Positions 10,587-18,693 of a stretch of DNA of 64,000 nucleotides are shown one piece after another; positions within the stretch are counted from its first letter, which is position 1, and each line of letters begins with the position of its first letter. Position numbers and translations under genes: made by a program. Under the pieces are notes generated by a model. That model saw only the letters and a program-made list of their open reading frames with translations, did not search any database and was not told where the DNA came from. Origin of the DNA: Chloroflexaceae bacterium (lineage in GTDB: Bacteria > Chloroflexota > Chloroflexia > Chloroflexales > Chloroflexaceae). The DNA lies in the NCBI GenBank assembly GCA_025057155.1, contig JANWYD010000018.1:1-64000 (forward strand), given 5' to 3'.

Positions 10587-11777
10587 TTTGCCGAGCCACG
10601 CTTCGTAGAGCGCCGCGAAGCGCCCCTCGATGATTGCGGTGCGAATGTCGGCCATGAGGGAGAGCAAGAAAGCCACGTTGTGCAGGCTGACCAGGCGAAT
10701 GCCCAGCAGTTCCCCGGCCCGGTAGAGGTGATGAATGTAGGCCCGTGAGAAGGTGCGGCAGGCGGCGCATGCGCAGCCTGGCTGCAAAGGATCGTCATCT
10801 TCGCGGAGCGCGGCGTTCTGCACATTGAGCTTCCACCGTCGCTCCGGGTCGCGCACCAGCGCCGTGCCGTGACGGCCCAGGCGGGTCGGGCTGACGCAAT
10901 CGAACATGTCAATACCCCGGGCCACGCCTTCGATGAGATCGTCCACATCGCCGACGCCCAGCAGGTGCCGCGCCAGCCCGTCGGGCAGGTGCGGCACGGT
11001 CATGTCAACCACCTCGTACATCTGCTCCTTGCTGGCCCCCAGTGATCCGCCGATGCACAGTCCATCAAAGCCCATATCGCCAAGGGTTTCGGCGCTCTCC
11101 CGTCGCAGGTCGGGAAATACGCCGCCGTGGACGATGCCGAAGAGCCGCTGGTCGGGATTGGGCAGGCGCTCCGCATCGCGCGCCCGATGGGCCTCAAGAC
11201 AGCGCGCCGCCCAGCGGTGCGAGCGCTGCATGCTTTCGCGCGTGTACTCGTAGCCGGCGTGGTAAGGCGGCAGTTCATCGAAGCACAGGATTATATCCGC
11301 GCCCAGGTGGTGCTGCACCTCGATGCTGCGCTCAGGCGTAAAGACGTGGCGCGAGCCGTCCAGATAACTTTTGAAAATCACCGCGTCTTCGGTCACCTTC
11401 ACCATATCATTGAGGCGCCCGGGCTGCTGGGGCCGGCGGCCCTTGATTTCGTCGGCGATCCCGCCGTGGACCAGCGAGAAGACCTGGAAGCCGCCGCTGT
11501 CGGTGAGGATGGGGCCGTGCCAGCCCGTGAAGCGGTGCAGGCCGCCGCGCCGGGCGATCAGTTCGTGACCGGGCTGCAGGTACAGGTGGTAGGTATTGCC
11601 GAGGATGATCTCTGCGCCGTGGGCGCGCAGTTCGTCGGGGGTAAGGGCCTTGACGCTGCCGCGCGTGCCCACTGGCATAAACACCGGTGTGGCAACCTCG
11701 CCATGCGCCGTTCGCAGCACGCCGGCACGGGCGCGTGAGGCCGGGTCGCGGGCCAGGATAGAGAACATTGGTGTCAT
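10563..11777 (-). CDS. tgt: Queuine/preQ1 tRNA-ribosyltransferase (Tgt)
   Basis: Exchanges guanine 34 of GUN-anticodon tRNAs for preQ1 in queuosine synthesis. Visible motifs: VGTRGSVKAL, ILGNTYHLYLQPG, TDSGGFQVFSL, the catalytic-Asp region FDCVSPTRLGRHGTAL and the zinc site CACAAC with a later His. An insertion of about 20 residues (ADEIKGRRPQQPGRLND) follows the TDSGGFQ block. The ATG at 11777 fits the usual MF.I...D start; a GTG at 11795 is possible. The C-terminus (ILDFGF and stop) is written in dispersed-repeat DNA, so the original end may have been replaced. Confidence 0.95.
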   Translation of the reverse strand: MTPMFSILARDPASRARAGVLRTAHGEVATPVFMPVGTRGSVKALTPDELRAHGAEIILGNTYHLYLQPGHELIARRGGLHRFTGWHGPILTDSGGFQVFSLVHGGIADEIKGRRPQQPGRLNDMVKVTEDAVIFKSYLDGSRHVFTPERSIEVQHHLGADIILCFDELPPYHAGYEYTRESMQRSHRWAARCLEAHRARDAERLPNPDQRLFGIVHGGVFPDLRRESAETLGDMGFDGLCIGGSLGASKEQMYEVVDMTVPHLPDGLARHLLGVGDVDDLIEGVARGIDMFDCVSPTRLGRHGTALVRDPERRWKLNVQNAALREDDDPLQPGCACAACRTFSRAYIHHLYRAGELLGIRLVSLHNVAFLLSLMADIRTAIIEGRFAALYEAWLGKPILDFGF

Positions 11778-11859
11778 ACCTGTGTATTGTACCACGTTCC
11801 TTTGCAGGGGGTGGGAAACGGAGTTGCCCCTTCTTCTTCCAGCCGGCGGCAGGGGCGTT

Positions 11860-12062
11860 TTTCCTCATCCTCCTCCGCCTCGCTACGCTCGGCGCCCCCG
11901 CCCTCTCCACCAGGAGAGGGCAGGGGTCGGGGGAGGGTAAGGAGGGTCAAGCCGGTGTGCCGCGCAGCCGCCGCTCTTCCTCCCCCGCCCTCTCCACCAA
12001 AGGTGGAGAGGGCGGGGGTCGGGGGAGGGTGAGGAGGGTCAAGCCGGTGTGCCGCGCAGCCG
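11860..12062. repeat. GC-rich palindromes with a tandem 47-base direct repeat
   Basis: The block GGGTCGGGGGAGGGT...CCGCGCAGCCG occurs at 11924-11970 and again at 12016-12062, differing at one position. Each copy is preceded by an inverted repeat of CCCTCTCCACC and its complement. It occupies the gap between tgt and the FG-GAP gene; no ORF of interest lies inside. Confidence 0.75.
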
Positions 12063-12070
12063 CGCGAAGC

Positions 12071-14494
12071 CTATCTAACGACCAGCGGCAGCAGCGCCCG
12101 GTACTCGAATGTCACCGTGTTATCGCTGCTGGTCGAGGCGGTGTTGGGGTTGCCCAGCAGGTCGGTGACGGCCCCGGCAGGGATGCTGGCCGTTACCGTC
12201 CCGCCGCTGCGCATGCCGCTGACGGCGATGGTGAAGGTGGTGGCGTTGACGCGAGTGAGGGCGGCGCTAAGCGGGCCGCCCGCCGTGCCGCCGAGGGTCA
12301 CGTCGCCAGGGGTGAAGGTGCTGGAGTCAATCGGCTCGCTGAAGGTGGCGGTGAACAGGATCGGGCCGCTGGCGGCCGGGTCGGGCTGTCCGGCGGCCTG
12401 TTCGACCGTGACGCCGGGGGCCACGTCGTCGCTCAGGAAGACATAGGCGGCGCCAGCGTCGGGGGCGTTTTCATTTGAAGCAGGACCGCTCCCATCCTCA
12501 TAGGGCGCGCCGACGACCACGGTCGCGCCGGCGATGGCTGTTGACGTGCCGAAGAGATCGCCGGCCTGGGCGTTGGCGGCCTTAAGGTAGGCCCGCTGCG
12601 TCCAGGTCGCGCCGCTGCGGGTGAAGACGTAGGCCGCGCCAGCATCGGTGGCGCTGTTGTCGTCTGGATTATTCACACTGAGGCTGTCTTCGCCGGGCGC
12701 GCCGACGGCGAGAATGTCGCCATCAATGGCGACAAATGCGCCGAAGTAGTCCACGTTCCCGGCATTGGCGGCCTTGAGGTAGGCTTGCTGTGTCCAGTTC
12801 ACGCTACTGCCGGTAAAGACGTAGGCGGCGCCGGAGCCGCCCTCGCCCGGCGCGCCGATGACCAGCGTATTGCCGTCAAGGGCGACGGCGTAGCCGAACT
12901 GGTCACCCGCAGCGATGCTGCTGGCCTTGAGATAGGCGCGCTGCGTCCAGGTTGCGCCGCTGCGGGTGAAGACATAGGCCGCGCCCGAGTTGTTGGCGCC
13001 ATTGTCATTCGGGTTGGCAGGGGTGCTGCTATCCTCGTAGGGCGCGCCAACGACGATCGTATCGCCAGCAATCGCGACCGAACGCCCGAACTGGTCCTCC
13101 GTGCCAGCGTTGTCGGCCTTGAGGTAAGCCTGTTGCGACCACGTGGTTCCGTTGCGGACGAAGACGTAGGCCGCGCCAGCGTTAGAGGCGCTGTTGTCGT
13201 TAGGGTTGGCGGGATTGCCGCTGTCTTCGTTATAGGCGCCGACAACGATGGTGTTGCCGGAGATGGCCACCGAGCGGCCAAAGTAGTCTTGCACGCCAGG
13301 ATTGCTGGCCTTAAGGTAGGCCTGTTGCGACCAGGCGGTTCCATTGCGGACGAAGACGTAGGCCGCGCCGGAGTCATCGGCGCTGTTGTCGCCAGGGTTG
13401 CCGGGGATGCCGCTTTGCTCCCCCGATGCGCCTACGACGAGGGTATCACCGTCAATGGCCACGGCGAACCCGAAGTCATCGCCCGGATCGCGAAGAGCGG
13501 CCTTGAGGTAGGCCTGCTGGGTCCATGTCGCGCCACTGCGGGCAAATACATAGACTGCGCCGGTATCCTGGGCGCTGTTGTCGTCGGGAGTGGCAGGGTT
13601 GCCGCTGTCTTCAAAGCGCGCGCCGACAACAATCGTATCACCGTCAACCGCGACGGTGTAAGCAAACTCATCGTTCGCGCTGGCGTTGGCGGCCTTGAGG
13701 TAGGTCGTCTGCACGACGGGGTCAATCGTCAGCGGGTAGATCGCCGCGGCATCGTCGAGGGCCAGCGTCACATGCCCGTCGCGCACCTCGATGCGCCCGG
13801 CGACCTCTCGCCCGGTCGCGTCCCAGGCCTGCAGGGTATGATAGTGGAGCACCGTATTCCCGGCGCGATCCAGGAAGCGCACCGCCTCTCCAGCCAGCGC
13901 CGGGCGCAGGTCGCCTTCGGGGGCCAGCCAGAGGCGCAGCGGCGCGCGTCCATCGAAGCCCTCCGGCCGCCGCTCCAGGGTAAAGCCCTGTTTAAGGCCA
14001 TCGGGACGGTTCACCCACCACTCGGTGACGGTCCGGCTCCAGACGTAGCGCGCCTGCAGGCCGCTGGCACTCACGTGCATCGGTCGGGTGAGCGGCAGGG
14101 GTTCGCGGTAGCCATAGGCGGCGAAGCGCAGCCGCCACTGCCAGGCGGCCTCCTGATCGGGACGCAGGCTCACCGTGCCGTCAGGGGCAAAGCTCACGCG
14201 CCAGCCCTGGCGGGGGTTGGCGGCGCGGTAGCCATTGGCGCTGGTGAGGAGGTGGTAGGCAGGGGGCGCCAGCAGGCGGCGCACAGCGGCCCAATCCGCG
14301 GCGTCGAGGCGCGTGGAGGCCAGCCGCGTCTCTGCGCCACGGGCGCCGGAGCTCTGACGAAAGACGGGAAGCGGACTGGCGGTGGGCCGGGCCATCACTC
14401 GCAGCAGCGGCAGGGTAAAGAGCAGGGCGAGGAGCAGGCGCCACAAGGCAGAACGGGGACGCACAGAGGCCGGGAGCGAGGGAGTGAGCAGCAC
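12071..14494 (-). CDS. Secreted FG-GAP repeat protein with Ig-like C-terminal domain
   Basis: An 807-residue exported protein of unknown partner. A hydrophobic signal segment lies at about residues 17-34. A region of about 230 residues is followed from residue 264 by seven repeats of about 62 residues, each reading YLKA..., an FG or FA centre, (V/A)DGDT(I/L)VVGA and GAAYVF, with DDNS-type acidic loops. This matches FG-GAP blades and suggests one seven-bladed propeller that may bind calcium. Residues about 695-800 form an Ig-like domain (FTATFSEPIDSSTF, TDLLGNPN). The protein ends LPLVVR, a tail type also seen on the subtilase at 59122. Likely a surface or adhesion protein. Confidence 0.85.
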   Translation of the reverse strand: MLLTPSLPASVRPRSALWRLLLALLFTLPLLRVMARPTASPLPVFRQSSGARGAETRLASTRLDAADWAAVRRLLAPPAYHLLTSANGYRAANPRQGWRVSFAPDGTVSLRPDQEAAWQWRLRFAAYGYREPLPLTRPMHVSASGLQARYVWSRTVTEWWVNRPDGLKQGFTLERRPEGFDGRAPLRLWLAPEGDLRPALAGEAVRFLDRAGNTVLHYHTLQAWDATGREVAGRIEVRDGHVTLALDDAAAIYPLTIDPVVQTTYLKAANASANDEFAYTVAVDGDTIVVGARFEDSGNPATPDDNSAQDTGAVYVFARSGATWTQQAYLKAALRDPGDDFGFAVAIDGDTLVVGASGEQSGIPGNPGDNSADDSGAAYVFVRNGTAWSQQAYLKASNPGVQDYFGRSVAISGNTIVVGAYNEDSGNPANPNDNSASNAGAAYVFVRNGTTWSQQAYLKADNAGTEDQFGRSVAIAGDTIVVGAPYEDSSTPANPNDNGANNSGAAYVFTRSGATWTQRAYLKASSIAAGDQFGYAVALDGNTLVIGAPGEGGSGAAYVFTGSSVNWTQQAYLKAANAGNVDYFGAFVAIDGDILAVGAPGEDSLSVNNPDDNSATDAGAAYVFTRSGATWTQRAYLKAANAQAGDLFGTSTAIAGATVVVGAPYEDGSGPASNENAPDAGAAYVFLSDDVAPGVTVEQAAGQPDPAASGPILFTATFSEPIDSSTFTPGDVTLGGTAGGPLSAALTRVNATTFTIAVSGMRSGGTVTASIPAGAVTDLLGNPNTASTSSDNTVTFEYRALLPLVVR

Positions 14495-14557
14495 CGGGTT
14501 CCTCCTGGTTCAACCAGAGCGAAACAGCAGCACCACACTGCACGGAAAACCATTGCC

Positions 14558-14563
14558 ATTATA
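14558..14563 (-). promoter_or_regulatory. Possible -10 box for the FG-GAP protein gene
   Basis: TATAAT on the minus strand, about 64 bases upstream of the ATG at 14494. No convincing -35 hexamer is visible. Apart from a doubtful small ORF, the rest of the 14495-14847 gap shows nothing recognisable. Confidence 0.3.
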
Positions 14564-14650
14564 GCCAGAGCTTTTGTACATGCGAAGTCGCCCGCATAAC
14601 AGTATGGTCATCCATTGCTGCCGGCGCCCTCGCAGGCATAAGGCGCAGGG

Positions 14651-14842
14651 CTATGCCACGTCGCCTCCCGCTTGCCTTTCCTCCTCACGTTCGCGTCTGA
14701 TAACAATATCGTAAGGCATGGTCGTTTCGGCTTCGCCGGCGCCCCGCGGTTCCACGAGGAGATAATCCAGAAGCGGTATAATCTCCGAAGGCTCGCCGGC
14801 TGCGAACCTCATCAGAGCAACGCTGCGTAGACCGTTTCTCAT
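14651..14842 (-). CDS. Possible small hypothetical protein
   Basis: A 63-residue ORF with an acidic/basic C-terminus (RREREEERQ) and a plausible hydrophobic stretch (EIIPLLDYLLV). It has no recognisable family and no clear ribosome binding site. It is divergent from the DUF445 gene with its start only a few bases away. Codon use is less GC-biased at third positions than its neighbours, so it may be spurious. Confidence 0.25.
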   Translation of the reverse strand: MRNGLRSVALMRFAAGEPSEIIPLLDYLLVEPRGAGEAETTMPYDIVIRREREEERQAGGDVA

Positions 14843-14847
14843 AGGGA

Positions 14848-16098
14848 ATGCCCCCGCATATGGACGATACTCAACGCGCCGCAGAGTTGCGGCGGATGCA
14901 GCGCCTGGCGACGGGCCTGCTGATCCTGGTGACGATCATCTTTGTGGTTGCGACCCTTTACCGCCATCTGGGGCCATGGGTGGGTTTTGTGCGCGCCTTC
15001 TCCGAAGCGGCGATGATCGGCGCCCTGGCGGACTGGTTCGCCGTGACGGCGCTCTTCCGCCATCCGCTTGGCTTACCTATTCCTCACACGGCGATCATCC
15101 CCCAGCGCCGCGAGCGCATCGCCGAGAGCCTGGGACGCTTCATCGAGCGGAACTTCCTCGACCCTGATCGTATTGCAGAACGGCTACGCAGGCAGGATAT
15201 CGCCGGGCGCATCGCCCAGATGCTGCGTGACCCCCGGCGCAGCACCCAGGCTGCCGATGTGGTCGCCGAGAGTATGGCCGGCCTGTTGCGCGTCGTGAAC
15301 GATGAGGAGGTTGGAGCGCTGCTCCAGCGCACGCTGAGCGAGCGCCTCGGCGCCGTGCCCGCCACCTCGCTCGTCGCGCAACTGCTGGGCATCGTCGTCG
15401 CCGAGCATCGCCAGCGCGATGTGTTGCTGCAACTGGTGCGCGTGCTGACGGAGTGGATCGAGGACAATCAGGAGATGATCCGTAAACGGATCGCTGGCGA
15501 GTTGCCCGCCTGGGTGCCGCGAATCGTGGACCAGAAGATCTATGAGCGGCTGCTCGACGGCGCGCGCAAGATCCTGAGCGAACTGAGCGAGGACCCCGAT
15601 CACCCGCTCTACGAGCAATTCACCAACACGCTCGATGCCTGGATCGTCAATTTGCAGTACGATCCCGATGTTCGCGCCCGCGGCGAGGAGTTGAAGCAGG
15701 AGTTGCTGAAACATCCTCGCCTGCGGGAGGTGGCGGGGAACCTGTGGCAGGACGTGAAGGCGAATCTGTTAATGCAGAGCGCCACGCCGGGTTCCTCGCT
15801 GCGCCTTTCCATTGCCCGTGGTCTCAGCCACGTTGGCGATGTGCTCGAACGCGACCCGGAATGGCGCCTGCGGGTCGAGGGCTGGACCGAGGAACTGGTC
15901 CGGTACGCGGTGCGGCGCTATGGGCGCGCGGCCGGCGATTTTGTGACCCAGACGGTGCGTTCCTGGGAGACCGCCGAGGTAACGCGCAAGATCGAACTGG
16001 CCATCGGGCGCGATTTGCAGTTTATTCGCATTAACGGCACCATCGTGGGTGGTCTGGCGGGGCTGGTGATCTATACCGTGTCGTTGTTGTTGTTATAG
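14848..16098 (+). CDS. DUF445 family membrane protein
   Basis: A 416-residue protein of the DUF445/YjiN type, function unknown. A transmembrane helix at about residues 20-40 is followed by the family hallmark GALADWFAVTALFRHPLGLPIPHTAIIP, split here by reading as ALADWFAVTALF and IPHTAIIP, then RIAESLGRFIERNFL. A long helical region follows, and a second membrane helix (GGLAGLVIYTVSLLLL) closes the protein. The ATG at 14848 or at 14860 (MDDTQ) may be used; neither has strong Shine-Dalgarno support. Confidence 0.85.
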   Translation: MPPHMDDTQRAAELRRMQRLATGLLILVTIIFVVATLYRHLGPWVGFVRAFSEAAMIGALADWFAVTALFRHPLGLPIPHTAIIPQRRERIAESLGRFIERNFLDPDRIAERLRRQDIAGRIAQMLRDPRRSTQAADVVAESMAGLLRVVNDEEVGALLQRTLSERLGAVPATSLVAQLLGIVVAEHRQRDVLLQLVRVLTEWIEDNQEMIRKRIAGELPAWVPRIVDQKIYERLLDGARKILSELSEDPDHPLYEQFTNTLDAWIVNLQYDPDVRARGEELKQELLKHPRLREVAGNLWQDVKANLLMQSATPGSSLRLSIARGLSHVGDVLERDPEWRLRVEGWTEELVRYAVRRYGRAAGDFVTQTVRSWETAEVTRKIELAIGRDLQFIRINGTIVGGLAGLVIYTVSLLLL

Positions 16099-16139
16099 GA
16101 GGGTTTTCCTGGGAAGGGAGTCGTCCTCGCAAACCCTCC
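16098..16139 (+). terminator. Hairpin after the DUF445 gene
   Basis: GGAGGGTTT pairs with AAACCCTCC across about 24 bases, overlapping the last base of the stop codon region. There is no clean U-tract. It lies between convergent genes (DUF445 and lysA) and may act on both strands. Confidence 0.45.
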
Positions 16140-16179
16140 CCGCGGGCGGGGATGTGGAGCAATCAGGGTTCCCCACGCC

Positions 16180-17487
16180 TCATAACGGCACATCGCGCGC
16201 CAGCAGGTCGTCTTCGGTCTCGCGGCGCTGGATGAGGCGGGCGCGCCCCTCGGCCACGAGGATAGCGGCGGGCCGGGGCGTCAGATTGTAGGTGCCGGCC
16301 ATGCTGAGGGTGTAAGCCCCGGCGGTGGCGACGGCCAGCAGATCGCCGGGACGAGCCGGGGGAAGCGGGGCATCGTGCAGGAGCACATCGCCCGACTCGC
16401 AGTAGCGTCCGGCGACGGTGACGGGCGGGCCGGGAGGCTCTCCGGCGCGATTGGCCAGCAGCGCGGTGTAGCGGGCGTTGTAGAGCGCCGGACGCGGGTT
16501 GTCGGCCATGCCGCCGTCAACGTGGATGTACCGCGTCGTTCCATCGGCGGCCAGTTTGCGCCCGACGACCGTGTAGAGAGCTACGCCCGCCCGCGCGACG
16601 ATCGAGCGCCCCGGTTCGACCGTCAGGCGCGGCAGTGGCAAGGCATCGGCGGCGCACTGCTCGCGCAGTGTGGCGCTCAGGGCCGTGGCGTAGGCTCCGA
16701 TGTCGGGTGCGGCTTCTTCGGCCAGATAGGGGGCGCCCAGGCCCCCGCCAGGGCTAAGTTCCTCCGCCGTCAGGCCGTGGCGGGCGCGCAGGCGGGCCGC
16801 CAGCTTCACCAGGACGACGACGGTGGCCCGGAGCGGTTCCAGGTCAAAGAGTTGCGAACCGATGTGGGCGTGCAGCCCGAGAAAGCGCAGGCCAGAGCTG
16901 GCGCGCAACCGCGTCGCGGCGGCGTCAAGCGCTTCGGGGGGCAGGCCAAACTTGGAGTCCGCGCCGCCGGTGGCGATGGAGGCGTGGGTGCGCGCGGCGA
17001 TGCCCGGCGCCACGCGCAGGAGAACGCCCTGGGGTCTTGCGCGTCCGTTCGTCAGCGTGGCGAGCCGGTCCAGTTCATCGAGGTTGTCAACCACCACCGC
17101 GCCGACGCCCCAGGCCACGGCGCGCTCCAGTTCCGCGTCGCCGGGGGCGTTGCCGTGAAAGTGGACCCGCTCCAGCGGCACGCCAGCGCACCGCGCCACC
17201 AGCAATTCCGCTCCGGAGACGACGTCCAGACCCAGGCCCTCCTGCGCGACGATCTGGGCCAGCGCGATGTTGAGCAGCGCCTTGGCGGCGTAGTGCACCC
17301 CGAAGGGCGCCCCCTGGCTGCGGAAGGCCTCCAGGTAGGCGCGCATCGCATTGCGCAGCGTCGCCTCGTCCAACACGTACAGGGGCGTGCCGTAGGCAGC
17401 GGCGAGGGCCTGCGCGTCGCATCCGCCGACGTGGAGCCGGCCCGCGCTGATGGTCGCCGTATCCGGCCAGATGTGGCGGGGAAGCAT
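16180..17487 (-). CDS. lysA: Diaminopimelate decarboxylase
   Basis: PLP enzyme removing CO2 from meso-diaminopimelate in the last step of lysine synthesis. The PLP Lys lies in VHYAAKALLN (about residue 67). HIGSQLFDLEP, the glycine-rich ELSPGGGLGAPY, VEPGRSIVARAG and the partner-subunit motif RYCESGDVL are all present. The start is set at the ATG of MLPRHIWPD (17487). The reading frame stays open 36 codons further, but that extension is the translation of a dispersed repeat (TAEHAEVSFLKSL), not protein-like family sequence. Length is then about 435 residues, normal. Confidence 0.95.
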   Translation of the reverse strand: MLPRHIWPDTATISAGRLHVGGCDAQALAAAYGTPLYVLDEATLRNAMRAYLEAFRSQGAPFGVHYAAKALLNIALAQIVAQEGLGLDVVSGAELLVARCAGVPLERVHFHGNAPGDAELERAVAWGVGAVVVDNLDELDRLATLTNGRARPQGVLLRVAPGIAARTHASIATGGADSKFGLPPEALDAAATRLRASSGLRFLGLHAHIGSQLFDLEPLRATVVVLVKLAARLRARHGLTAEELSPGGGLGAPYLAEEAAPDIGAYATALSATLREQCAADALPLPRLTVEPGRSIVARAGVALYTVVGRKLAADGTTRYIHVDGGMADNPRPALYNARYTALLANRAGEPPGPPVTVAGRYCESGDVLLHDAPLPPARPGDLLAVATAGAYTLSMAGTYNLTPRPAAILVAEGRARLIQRRETEDDLLARDVPL

Positions 17488-17507
17488 CGTCAAGCGATAC
17501 CATCTAC

Positions 17508-17607
17508 CAAACACGCTCACACCGCAGAGGGCGCGGAGGGGCGCAAGGGACTTCAAAAAGCTCACCTCTGCGTGCTCTGCGGTAAATCCGAGCACGTACC
17601 ATCAAGC
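17508..17607. repeat. Dispersed repeat ending in CTCTGCGGTAAATCCGAGCA
   Basis: About 100 bases upstream of lysA, bounded by ACCGCAGAG and its complement CTCTGCGGT. A related diverged copy sits at 58290-58395, sharing AAAAAGC and CTGCTCTGCGGTAA blocks. It is transcribed with lysA if the promoter lies further upstream. Confidence 0.6.
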
Positions 17608-17627
17608 GGTCATTCGGGCGGGGGGCC

Positions 17628-18263
17628 TCACGCCGCGCCCTCCAGCCCCAGGCGCGGCGCGGCGGCGCGCAGCCCGGCGATCACCTCGGCGATCAGGTCA
17701 TCGAGGGGCATGCCGATAACCTCCGCGCCATGACGCATACCCTCGCGGCTCACCTTGGCGGCGAAGGCCTTGTCCTTCATCTTCTTCTTTACCGACGCCA
17801 CCTCGACGCTGTGGATAGACCTGTCCGGGCGCACCAGGGCCACGGCGGTCACAAAACCGCTCAATTCATCCACGGCGTAAAGCGCCCGCTCCAGGGGCGA
17901 CTCGGGGGCGATGCCGCTATAGTCGGCGTGGCTGAGAATAGCGCGCAACACCTCGGGCGGCCAGCCGGTGTCGCGCAGATACTTCACGCCATAGAAAGGA
18001 TGTCCGGGCAGCGTTTCAGGCACCGGTTCGCCAGTGATCAGGGCGCGTGCCAGCGCATGCACCTCTGGCGTGTCTTCAGGCATATCGGGGTAGCGCTCAA
18101 AGTCCATATCGTGGAGCAGGCCCACAGCGCCCCAGAGGTCGGCGTCCGCGCCGTTCCGCTGGGCGAAGTGGACCATGCAGGCTGACACCGCCTCGCAGTG
18201 TTTGCGCAGGCTATCGGCGGCGACCCAGGTGTAGAGCGTCTCACGGGCGCGGTCGGTGAGCAT
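17628..18263 (-). CDS. HD-domain hydrolase
   Basis: A 211-residue HD-superfamily phosphohydrolase. Metal-binding residues are seen in RKHCEAVSACM (first His) and in the HD pair of LLHDMDFERYPD, with a later AILSHADYSG and an Asp in AVDELSGFV. The substrate is unknown; related stand-alone HD proteins act on nucleotides. The start is set at MLTDRARE (18263), preceded by AGGAGA at good spacing; the longer frame lacks support. C-terminal half is helical and basic (SVKKKMKDKAF). Confidence 0.8.
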   Translation of the reverse strand: MLTDRARETLYTWVAADSLRKHCEAVSACMVHFAQRNGADADLWGAVGLLHDMDFERYPDMPEDTPEVHALARALITGEPVPETLPGHPFYGVKYLRDTGWPPEVLRAILSHADYSGIAPESPLERALYAVDELSGFVTAVALVRPDRSIHSVEVASVKKKMKDKAFAAKVSREGMRHGAEVIGMPLDDLIAEVIAGLRAAAPRLGLEGAA

Positions 18264-18488
18264 CGGGGGTCTCCTGCTGGTCTGATTGGCGCTTGTTCTC
18301 TCTATCATACCGCAGATCGGCACGGGACGGTGAGGAGGTCCAGGCGGTGGAACAGGACCGAAGAGCTACTGTCCGCGGGCGCGGAAGAGGGTAGCATGTG
18401 CCGGGAAAATTAGTGCAAGCCTTGATTGCGGCGGTTCACGCTATGCACGCGGAGAGGCGCGGGGAGGCGCGGCCTCCCTGCAACCCCC

Positions 18489-18557
18489 GTTCCGCCCGCG
18501 GCAGATGCATGTCTCAGGGAAGCAAAGACGAGTCTGCCGCCGCGGGCGGAACCGGCG
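18489..18557. repeat. Long inverted repeat in the 18264-18693 gap
   Basis: GTTCCGCCCGCGGCAGA pairs with TCTGCCGCCGCGGGCGGAAC across about 30 bases, with one three-base bulge. Its function is unknown. Apart from this and the hairpin at 18641 the gap shows no gene. Confidence 0.6.
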
Positions 18558-18640
18558 AGCGTACCGGGCGCACGCCTCCACGGCTCTCCTCCCAACCGGC
18601 GCGCAACAGGCTACACCGGAAAGTGCGTCTTAACTTGTCT

Positions 18641-18675
18641 CAGACCTCACAGGTTTATCAAACCTGAGAGGTCTG
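18641..18675. repeat. Palindrome CAGACCTC...GAGGTCTG upstream of the GH99-like gene
   Basis: CAGACCTC-ACAGGTTT-ATC-AAACCTG-AGAGGTCTG forms a nearly continuous 16-bp stem with a 3-base loop. It lies 18 bases before the ATG, so it would sit in the mRNA leader. From memory, similar palindromes are dispersed in other bacterial genomes. Confidence 0.7.
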
Positions 18676-18693
18676 GGGGGATACGGAGCCAGC

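Noticed and set aside
12117-14599. Periodic pattern within the FG-GAP gene considered as a CRISPR-like array
   Set aside because: The period of about 190 bases is coding, matches 62-residue protein repeats and shows no spacer structure.
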